Shown here piece by piece: positions 1-5,179 of a DNA stretch of 5,801 nt; position 1 is the first letter of the stretch, and each line of letters opens with the position of its first letter. Where the stretch lies: NCBI GenBank assembly GCA_007133145.1, contig SLNF01000319.1, positions 1-5,801 of the forward strand. Direction: 5' to 3'. The notes below the pieces were generated by a model. It was not told the origin of the DNA. It made no database searches and saw nothing but the letters and a program-made list of their open reading frames with translations. A program made the translations under genes and the position numbers. The stretch is from Nitriliruptorales bacterium. GTDB taxonomy: Bacteria; Actinomycetota; Nitriliruptoria; Euzebyales; Egibacteraceae.

Positions 1-167
1 ACGACCCCCGGGCGCAGGCTCGCGAGGCCGAGATCGATGAAGAGGAACGACGAGCCCCACATGAGGGCGATCGCGGCGAGGAGGGTCCACTCACGGGGCC
101 CGAAGGCCTCGGTGAGGCTGCCGCCCGAGGTCTCGAGCAGGCGGCGGCGCCTCGGGGGTGCGGACAT
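1..167 (-). CDS. EamA/DMT-family permease, N-terminal fragment
   Basis: This is the beginning of a minus-strand membrane protein that runs off the left edge; 55 complete codons are visible. It starts at an ATG at 167-165, with a GAGGG stretch about ten bases upstream as a possible ribosome site. After a basic, polar N-terminus of about 26 residues comes the segment EWTLLAAIALMWGSSFLFID, a typical first helix of the drug/metabolite transporter (EamA, RhaT-like) superfamily; the WGSSF motif is characteristic. Full members have about 280-310 residues and ten helices and move amino acids or other small metabolites across the cytoplasmic membrane, often outward. The substrate cannot be told from this piece. 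The gene diverges from the aminotransferase at 343 and is a different sequence from the EamA protein at 1370. Family assignment is fairly safe for so short a piece; function is unknown. Confidence 0.75.
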   Translation of the reverse strand, partial: MSAPPRRRRLLETSGGSLTEAFGPREWTLLAAIALMWGSSFLFIDLGLASLRPGV

Positions 168-342
168 CGACGTGGGCCCTCGTCGCCGCGGTCGCGGGAG
201 CCCCACCGCGTGCGGCACAGCGCGCGTGGGACGCGGGCAGGCGCGCCGACGATAGCGCGCGCGGCGGGGGTCGGGGCTACCCTGCGGCAACGGTTCCGTC
301 GGGCGAGTGCGCCTGCGGCTGGGCGGCGGCAGGAGGATGGGC
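168..342. promoter_or_regulatory. divergent intergenic region with weak promoter candidates
   Basis: This 175-base gap separates two divergently transcribed genes, so it should carry promoters for both. For the rightward aminotransferase a -10-like TACCCT lies at 278-283, which would give a leader of roughly 50 bases. For the leftward permease TATCGT reads on the minus strand at 254-249, giving a leader of about 75 bases. Neither has a recognisable -35 at the right distance, and in DNA this rich in G and C such hexamers occur by chance. No convincing operator was seen. That promoters lie here is an inference from gene orientation; the exact sites are guesses. Confidence 0.35.
331..336 (+). 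promoter_or_regulatory. consensus Shine-Dalgarno AGGAGG, fixes aminotransferase start
   Basis: A perfect AGGAGG ends six bases before the ATG at 343. It directly abuts another in-frame ATG at 337 and lies inside the reading frame that would open at GTG 307. The spacing makes ATG 343 the best start. Confidence 0.8.
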
Positions 343-1359
343 ATGGGCGAGCAGGGCGGCAACGCGTCGAGCGGGCCCTTCGGCAGCGTCATGGCCTCGA
401 CGATGGCGCTCGCGTGGAGCACCGACGGCGCCTTCGACGCCTACGAGCTCGGCCCCGTCGCGCCGCTGCCCCTGCACCCCGCCGCGCACGCCCTGCACTA
501 CGGCAGCGCCTGCTTCGAGGGACTCAAGGCCCACCGCGGCGTCGACGGCACGCTGAGGCTGTTCCGCCTCGCCGACCACGCCGAGCGCATGCGGCGCAGC
601 GCCACGACGCTGTCGCTGCCGGTGCCCGACCCCGTCTGGCTCGCCGAGGTCGTCCGGGAGGTCGTCGCGGCCAACGCCGAGGAGGCCCCGTCGCCTCCCG
701 GGGCGCTCTACGTCCGGCCCACGCTGCTCGGCGTCGACGCGAACATCGGAGCGGCGACGCATCCGGCGACCGAGGCACTGCTCTTCGTGCTCTGCAGCCC
801 CGTCGGCGACTACCTCGCGAGGGGGCGTGCCCTCACCCTCGGCGTCGAGACGACGCTGCCGCGCACGACCCCGCAGTTCGGTGCGGTCAAGGCGGCGGCG
901 AACTACGCGATGGCGCTCGCGCCGACCCTGCGGGCCAGGGAGGCCGACGGCGTCGACCAGGTGCTGTTCGCCCCCGGAGGCTGGGTGCAGGAGGCCGGGC
1001 CGGCGAACTTCCTGCTCATCGACGGCCGGACGCTCGTGACCCCGCCGCTCGACGGCAGCTTCCTCCACGGCATCACCCGGGACTCGGTGCTCGCCCTGGC
1101 GGCGACGCTCGGCTACACCGTCGAGGAGCGTCCGCTGTCGACCGACGAGCTCGCCCGACGCGCTCCCGACTGCGAGGCCGCGCTCGTCGGCACCGCCGCA
1201 GTGCTCGGCGGGGTCGGTCACCTCGTCGTCGCCGGAGGGCGGATCACCGTCGGCGACGGGGAGGTCGGCCAGCGCACCACCGAGCTGCGGGAAGCGCTCG
1301 TGGCCCTGCAGCAGGGCGCGGCGGAGGACGCCTTCGGCTGGACCGAGCCCGTCGGCTGA
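343..1359 (+). CDS. ilvE: branched-chain amino acid aminotransferase (class IV PLP)
   Basis: Predicted cytosolic pyridoxal-phosphate enzyme of 338 residues that would interconvert leucine, isoleucine and valine with their 2-oxo acids, using glutamate/2-oxoglutarate as partner. Family signatures appear in order: HYG and FEGLKAHR at about residues 52-64, the LFR...AERMRRSA stretch after it, RPTLLG around 126, the PLP-binding lysine in GAVKAAANYA (K183), EAGPANF (E217, next to the cofactor), HGITRDS (242-248, phosphate-binding loop) and VGTAA (282-286). Length fits the bacterial branched-chain group. The frame is also open from GTG 307, but ATG 343 has an ideal ribosome site and family similarity begins only near residue 13 (FGSVM). 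The context before and after the lysine (TPQFG, then AAANYA) departs from the common PGGTG and GGNYA, so a related specificity is possible. D-amino-acid aminotransferase and aminodeoxychorismate lyase are less likely given the FEGLKA block. Ten bases separate it from the next permease gene, so they are probably co-transcribed. Confidence 0.87.
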   Translation: MGEQGGNASSGPFGSVMASTMALAWSTDGAFDAYELGPVAPLPLHPAAHALHYGSACFEGLKAHRGVDGTLRLFRLADHAERMRRSATTLSLPVPDPVWLAEVVREVVAANAEEAPSPPGALYVRPTLLGVDANIGAATHPATEALLFVLCSPVGDYLARGRALTLGVETTLPRTTPQFGAVKAAANYAMALAPTLRAREADGVDQVLFAPGGWVQEAGPANFLLIDGRTLVTPPLDGSFLHGITRDSVLALAATLGYTVEERPLSTDELARRAPDCEAALVGTAAVLGGVGHLVVAGGRITVGDGEVGQRTTELREALVALQQGAAEDAFGWTEPVG

Positions 1360-1369
1360 TGGGCCACCG

Positions 1370-2218
1370 GTGACAGCGATCGCGCTCGCGCTCACGACCG
1401 CGGTCGGCTTCGGGGCCGGGGACTTCCTCGCGGGGATGGCCGCGCGCCGGCACACCGCCCTGCCCGTCGCCGTCGCCGTGCAGGCAGTGAGCCTGTTCCT
1501 CCTGCTCGCCGCGACCCCGCTCGTGGGCCTGCCGACCGACGGTCGCGAGCTGGCGTGGGGAGGCCTGGCCGGCCTCGCGCTCGGGGCGGGCACCGTCGCG
1601 TACTTCCGGGGCCTCGCCCACGGACGCATGGGGGTCGTCGCCACCGTCACGGCGGTGCTCACCGCCGTGGCGCCGCTCCTCTTCGGCCTCGCCTCCGGGG
1701 AGCGGCCGACCGCGCTGGCGTGGGGCGGCATCGCCGCGGTGCTCGCCGCCCTTGTGCTCATCACGGGCACCGAGGGGGAGGCGGGTCGCGACGCGCCGGC
1801 GACGGCGGGGCTCGTCGACGGCGCGGTCGGCGGCATCGGCTTCGGGATCTTCGTCGTCGGGGTCAGCGAGGGCGCCGCGATCGGCTCGGCGCTGTGGCCG
1901 GTCGCCACCGCCGCGGGCGTCGCGCTCGCCGTCCTCGGGGCCATCGCGCTCGTCCTCGGCGTGCCGGTGCGCCTGGGACGCGCCGACGCGCCGACGGTCG
2001 TCGGCGCCGGGGCGCTCGGCGCGCTCGCGAGCCTCGCCCTCGTCGCGGCGACCCGCTACGGCCTGCTCGGCATCGTCGCCGTCGTCGCCGCCCTGTCCCC
2101 CGCCCCGACGATGCTTCTCGCACGCGCGTTCCTCGGCGAGCAGCTGAGCGCCCGCCAGCTCGCCGGCATCGGCTGCGCCCTCGTCGGCATCGCCGCGCTG
2201 ACCCTCGCCACCGTCTGA
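1370..2218 (+). CDS. EamA/DMT-family permease, full length
   Basis: Integral membrane protein of 282 residues, almost wholly hydrophobic, in the two-repeat EamA architecture: a first five-helix half at about residues 2-130, a short hydrophilic break with EGEAGRD near 130-136, and a second half to the end. Ten membrane segments can be drawn. The first half has features of an actinobacterial EamA subgroup: GDFLAGMAARR after helix 1, FRGLAHGRMGVV leading into helix 4, and the GERPTALAWGG turn. The second half has the matching GEQLSARQLAGI turn. It starts at GTG 1370, ten bases after the aminotransferase stop, with no strong ribosome site, so translation may depend on coupling to the upstream gene. 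Members of the superfamily export amino acids, other metabolites or drugs; pairing with an aminotransferase makes an amino-acid or oxo-acid substrate plausible, but this is inference only. Confidence 0.87.
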   Translation: MTAIALALTTAVGFGAGDFLAGMAARRHTALPVAVAVQAVSLFLLLAATPLVGLPTDGRELAWGGLAGLALGAGTVAYFRGLAHGRMGVVATVTAVLTAVAPLLFGLASGERPTALAWGGIAAVLAALVLITGTEGEAGRDAPATAGLVDGAVGGIGFGIFVVGVSEGAAIGSALWPVATAAGVALAVLGAIALVLGVPVRLGRADAPTVVGAGALGALASLALVAATRYGLLGIVAVVAALSPAPTMLLARAFLGEQLSARQLAGIGCALVGIAALTLATV

Positions 2219-2249
2219 CGGAGCCCGCCCGGGGCCCGGGGCCCAGAGC

Positions 2250-2281
2250 GCGAGACCGATGGTCCCTGCGCGGGTTCTCGC
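2250..2281 (+). terminator. weak hairpin after the permease gene
   Basis: GCGAGACC at 2250-2257 can pair with GGTTCTCGC at 2273-2281, leaving one unpaired T and a 15-base loop. A tandem CCCGGGG repeat at 2228-2241 lies just upstream. There is no T tract. It could end the aminotransferase-permease transcript or be chance pairing in GC-rich DNA. Confidence 0.22.
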
Positions 2282-2361
2282 CGGCGCCGAGGGGGGGATG
2301 CTCTCCGTGCTGCCGTCGGTGCGCCGGACGGCGGTCGTGGCGGCAGCAGGAAGGGGTCGCC

Positions 2362-2835
2362 ATGAACGCAGAACGTGTCCGCGCCGCGCTCGACGAGCGC
2401 GGCATCGCCTATACCGTGCAACCCCACTCCCGGGCGTTCACCGCCCAGGAGGTCGCCGCCGCCGAGGGGCGCAGCGGCTGGGAGGTGGCCAAGCCCGTCT
2501 TCGTCTGGGCCGGCGGGCACCTGTCGATGCTCGTCGTGCCTGCCGCCCTCGAGGTCGACCTCGAGGCCGCGGCGGATGCGCTCGGCGTGCCGCCGGTGCG
2601 CCTGGCCACCGAGGCCGAGTTCGCCGACTGCTTCCCCGACTGCGAGACCGGGGCGGAGCCGCCCTTCGGGGTGCTCTACGACCTGCCGACCTTCGTCGAC
2701 CGCTCGCTGCTCGAGCAGGGCGAGATCACCTTCGCGCTCGGCAGCCACGAGGAGACCGCGACGGTCGCCATCGCCGACTACCTCGCGCTCGCCCGGCCGA
2801 TCGAGGTGAAGGTCGGCATCCCGATCCCCGGGTAG
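2362..2835 (+). CDS. YbaK/EbsC-family aminoacyl-tRNA deacylase
   Basis: Small cytosolic protein of 157 residues made of a single YbaK/EbsC domain, the fold of bacterial trans-editing enzymes that hydrolyse mischarged aminoacyl-tRNAs (YbaK on Cys-tRNAPro, ProXp on Ala-tRNAPro) and of the editing insert of prolyl-tRNA synthetase. Recognisable parts are PHSRAFTAQEVA at 21-32, the conserved lysine in WEVAKPV (K44), FPDCETGAEPPFG at 91-103 (the GxxPPFG substrate-pocket loop), and ITFALGSHEET at 122-132. The ATG at 2362 follows AGGAAGGGG (2348-2356) by five bases; the frame is open far upstream, but that part only mirrors the permease gene in another frame. It sits 143 bases after the permease and may have its own promoter, though none is evident. 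Which mischarged tRNA it would act on cannot be read from the sequence. Family assignment is strong, specificity open. Confidence 0.88.
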   Translation: MNAERVRAALDERGIAYTVQPHSRAFTAQEVAAAEGRSGWEVAKPVFVWAGGHLSMLVVPAALEVDLEAAADALGVPPVRLATEAEFADCFPDCETGAEPPFGVLYDLPTFVDRSLLEQGEITFALGSHEETATVAIADYLALARPIEVKVGIPIPG

Positions 2836-2871
2836 CCGACGGCGGCGAGGCCCGCGCGGCCCCGGCATCGA

Positions 2872-2912
2872 CGCGGCGGTGGGCGATGACGCGGCCATGA
2901 CCCACCGCCGCG
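2872..2912 (+). terminator. perfect 12-bp hairpin, probable terminator
   Basis: The arm CGCGGCGGTGGG at 2872-2883 is the exact reverse complement of CCCACCGCCGCG at 2901-2912, with a 17-base loop. It begins 37 bases after the stop of the YbaK-family gene and ends 36 bases before the next ATG. No T-rich tail follows on the plus strand, as is common for terminators of high-GC actinobacteria. A role as an operator or mRNA-stabilising stem is the alternative. Confidence 0.5.
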
Positions 2913-2935
2913 CGGAGCGGCGGGCGCCCGTGGCG

Positions 2936-2948
2936 TAGCGTTGGGAGG
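2936..2948 (+). promoter_or_regulatory. possible leaderless promoter -10, or abutting ribosome site
   Basis: TAGCGT at 2936-2941 lies seven bases before the ATG at 2949, the distance expected of a -10 box on a leaderless actinobacterial transcript. GGGAGG at 2943-2948 resembles a ribosome site but touches the start codon, too close for normal use. No -35 is seen. Confidence 0.33.
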
Positions 2949-4261
2949 ATGCGTACCCCCCGACGGTCGGCGACGGGCCTCATCCTCGACGTCGACGAGG
3001 ACCACGGCTGTGGTGAGCTGCCCGAGACCGCCTGCGTCGAGGTCAAGGGCAACGCGGCGCGTCTCGTCGGCGCGCTGACCCTGCAGAAGCTCGGCGACGT
3101 CGTCGTCGACGCCAAGACCGTGCTGCCCTGGCTGCTCGCCGCCGTCGGCGCCCCGGCGGGACTGACCGGCCTGCTCGTGCCGATCCGCGAGTCCGGGTCG
3201 TTGCTGCCGCAGGCCTCGCTCGTGCCCCGGGTCCGCCGGGTCGCCGTGCGCAAGTGGGTGTGGGTCGTCGGCGCGCTCGGACAGGGTGCCGCCGCGGCGG
3301 TCATGGCTGTCGCTGCGGCGACGACGAGCGGCGCCCTCGCGGGCGGGATCATCGTCGCCGCGCTCGCCGGCCTCGCCCTCGCCCGCTCGCTGTCGTCGAT
3401 CTCCTCGAAGGACGTCCTCGGACGCACGGTGCCCAAGGGGACGCGCGGGCGGGTCAACGGCGCCGCCACCGTCGCGTCCGGGGCGGTCGCGATCACCCTC
3501 GGCCTCGCGATCCGCGCACTCGGCGGCCCCGACGCCGACCCCTTCGCGCTCGCCGGCCTCGTCGGCGCGGGTGCGCTCGCCTGGCTGCTCGGCGCCCTCG
3601 TCTTCGCGCGCGTCGTCGAGCCCTCCGGGGCCGACGACGCCACCACCGTCGAGGGCGGCTGGGTGCGCCACAGCCTGCGCCTGCTCGGACAGGACCGGCC
3701 GTTCCGGCGGTTCGTCACGACCCGCACGCTCCTGCTCGTCTCTGCGCTGAGCCCGCCCTTCGTCATCACCCTCGCGAGCGAGCAGGTCGGGGTGGGCCTT
3801 GCCGAGCTCGGCCGTTCGTCGCGGCCTCGGGGTTGGCTGCCCTGCTCGGGGGACGTGGGTGGGGCCGGCTCGCGGACCGCTCGAGCCGGCTCACGATGAT
3901 GGCCGGCGCAGCCGGGGGCGCCGTGATCATCGCCGCGCTGCTCCTCGCGTTGCGCGTCGAGGCCGTCGCCGAGAGCAGCCTGCCCTACGTCGTGGCCTAC
4001 CTCCTGCTCGCGTTCGCCCACACCGGCTCGCGCCTCGGACGCAAGACCTACGTGGTGGACCTCGGCGAGGGCAACCAGCGAACCGACTACGTCGCGGTGT
4101 CGAACACCGCGATGGGCGTGCTGCTGCTCGCCACCGGCGCGGTGAGCGCCGGGCTCGCGACCTTCGGGGTCGAGGCGGCGCTCGTCTTCCTCGCCGCGCT
4201 CGGCGTCGCGGGTGTCGTGAGCGCCCACCGGCTGCCCGAGGTCAGCGGCACGTCCTCCTAG
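2949..4261 (+). pseudogene. MFS transporter, disrupted by one frameshift near 3811
   Basis: Two overlapping frames together encode one major facilitator superfamily protein. Frame one runs from ATG 2949 through residue 287 (ends AELG) and then turns into non-homologous sequence, stopping at 3897-3899. The continuation PFVAASGLAALLGG begins at 3812 in another frame and runs to TAG 4259-4261. Restoring one base, most simply a C in GGCCG at 3810-3814, yields LGPFVAAS and about 437 residues. Visible parts are a soluble N-terminus with two cysteines (C21, C29), TLQKLGD, PWLLAAVGAPAGLTGLLVP (helix 1), the IRESGSLLPQ loop, RKWVWVVGALGQG, SSKDVLGRTVPKGTRGRVNG, and in the second part GRLADRSSRL (MFS motif A-like) and SRLGRKTYVVD. 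Twelve helices are likely; the substrate is unknown. The downstream part holds 149 clean codons, so the lesion is recent or a sequence error. As written, the product would be 316 residues with a scrambled tail, lacking the last helices. Confidence 0.82.
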
Positions 4262-4615
4262 GGCGAGCGGGGCTGTGGTCGGCGGCACGCGCCAGCGGCC
4301 GATCCCGCAGCTTTGGCTGGCGGCCGCCGCGGAGCGCCCTCGACCACGATCGGGCACGCGGCCGCACCACTGGGCTCCGCGACCACCCGCACCCCATCGG
4401 AGAAGGAATCACCACCGGACGGACAAAGAGGCGGCGCGAGATTCTGACACATTGGGTTTCGCGCGAGTGTGCCGCTGGAGAAGCAGAAATCCACGGCAAT
4501 GGTTGTTAGGATCATGCGGTAGCGGGAATTCTTTCTGTCCATCTCGTTCCTACCGTCCACGATGACCATGCTCGCGCTGACAAGGATGCGCGAAGGGTCG
4601 AGAGGAAGAACACCA
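4262..4615. other. intergenic region, GC-rich left half and lower-GC right half
   Basis: No gene is supported in these 354 bases. The left part stays GC-rich and can fold: GGTCGGC at 4277-4283 pairs with GCCGATC at 4298-4304 (one G-U pair), and GTGGTCG at 4275-4281 could alternatively pair with CGACCAC at 4341-4347. This may serve as terminator for the transporter gene, without a T tract. From about 4430 to 4560 the base composition is clearly less GC-rich than anywhere else in the window, as expected of a promoter region; the extended -10 element described separately lies in it. CAGAAA at 4484-4489 and TTTCTG at 4532-4537 form a spaced inverted repeat around that element. No tRNA or known riboswitch was recognised. 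Confidence 0.5.
4504..4512 (+). promoter_or_regulatory. extended -10 promoter element TGTTAGGAT
   Basis: TAGGAT at 4507-4512 closely matches the actinobacterial -10 consensus and is preceded by TGT, the extended -10 motif, which can make up for a missing -35. No TTGACA-like sequence lies 16-18 bases upstream. Transcription would begin near 4519, giving the winged-helix gene a leader of about 97 bases. It lies in the least GC-rich part of the window, where such a match is less likely to be coincidence. Confidence 0.5.
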
Positions 4616-5179
4616 ATGGCCAGCACCCAGGACGAGGCCGTCCGCAACTATCTCATGAGCCTTCGCGATCCCTCGTCGCTCAAGGACGAGGACCAGGTCG
4701 CCAAGCTGCAAGCCGAGCTCGCCGAGGCCGACGACGAACTCCAGCGCCTGCAGCTGCGCCAGCAGATCCTCGACGCCGAGCAGCCACCCCTCGAGCGCTA
4801 CGAGGAGGCCTTCGTCACCCATGCCAAGGCCTGGGCCGACGCCCACGGCATCAGCGACAAGGCCTTCCTCGCCGAGGGCGTCTCGCCGCAGGTGCTGCGG
4901 CGGGCAGGCTTCAAGGGCGTGCGCGGAGCCGGCGGCCGCGGCCGTCAGGCCTCGACGAAGGCTGCGGGCACCCGCTCGCGCGTGAGCGCCGAGGAGGTCC
5001 GCAAGGCCCTGCCGAAGGGCAGGTTCACCGTCAAGGCCGTGCAGGAGGCCACCGGTGCCTCCCCGGCGGTCGTCCGGCGCGTGATCAACGAGGAGATCAG
5101 CGAGGGGCGGGTGCAGGAGAAGGGCACCGACCCCGACCACAGCGGTCCCGGTCGCGCCCCGACCCTCTACGAGCGCTGA
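4616..5179 (+). CDS. coiled-coil/winged-helix protein, putative DNA-binding, function unknown
   Basis: Soluble protein of 187 residues that I cannot name. Residues 1-21 hold a short amphipathic stretch (VRNYLMSLRDPSSL). Residues 22-56 form a highly charged heptad-like helix (DQVAKLQAELAEADDELQRL), probably a coiled coil for dimerisation. Residues 59-99 look like a helical bundle ending in SPQVLRRAGF. A basic glycine-rich linker spans 100-122. The end, 123-187, looks like a winged helix-turn-helix: VSAEEVRKALP, then FTVKAVQEATGASPAVVRRVINEEISEG, then a wing around VQEKGT and GPGRAPTLYER. I recall similar uncharacterised proteins in actinobacteria. The start at ATG 4616 follows AGAGGAAG (4601-4608) by seven bases; the in-frame ATG at 4562 has no ribosome site. 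It has its own promoter-like region and overlaps endonuclease IV tail-to-tail. A regulator or nucleoid-associated role is a guess; all seen domains are predictions by eye. Confidence 0.8.
   Translation: MASTQDEAVRNYLMSLRDPSSLKDEDQVAKLQAELAEADDELQRLQLRQQILDAEQPPLERYEEAFVTHAKAWADAHGISDKAFLAEGVSPQVLRRAGFKGVRGAGGRGRQASTKAAGTRSRVSAEEVRKALPKGRFTVKAVQEATGASPAVVRRVINEEISEGRVQEKGTDPDHSGPGRAPTLYER

Noticed and set aside
307..342. GTG 307 or ATG 337 as start of the aminotransferase
   Set aside because: GTG 307 has no ribosome site and the added residues look like non-coding leader; ATG 337 directly touches AGGAGG, whereas ATG 343 has the ideal six-base spacing.
210..1373. 387-codon plus-strand frame overlapping the aminotransferase
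   Set aside because: The translation is an arginine/alanine-rich repeat-like string typical of out-of-frame reading of high-GC coding DNA.
277..1944. 555-codon open frame on the minus strand across the aminotransferase and permease genes
   Set aside because: It is proline-, arginine- and serine-rich with no recognisable family and is the antisense image of two clearly homologous plus-strand genes; long empty antisense frames are normal at this GC content.
1555..2361. Long N-terminal extension of the YbaK-family frame, back to 1555
   Set aside because: The extra part lies over the permease gene in another frame and is arginine-rich nonsense; the ribosome site and family similarity both point to ATG 2362.
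3795..3830. Programmed ribosomal frameshifting in the transporter gene
   Set aside because: The site GAGCTCGGCCGTTCG has no slippery heptamer, and transporters of this type are not known to use recoding; a one-base deletion or sequence error is simpler.
2726..4357. 543-codon minus-strand frame across the deacylase end and the transporter
   Set aside because: No family features; it mirrors the transporter gene, whose two frames carry clear MFS motifs.
4275..4565. 96-codon plus-strand open frame in the intergenic region
   Set aside because: No ribosome site, no family resemblance, biased composition, and it crosses the promoter-like element of the next gene.
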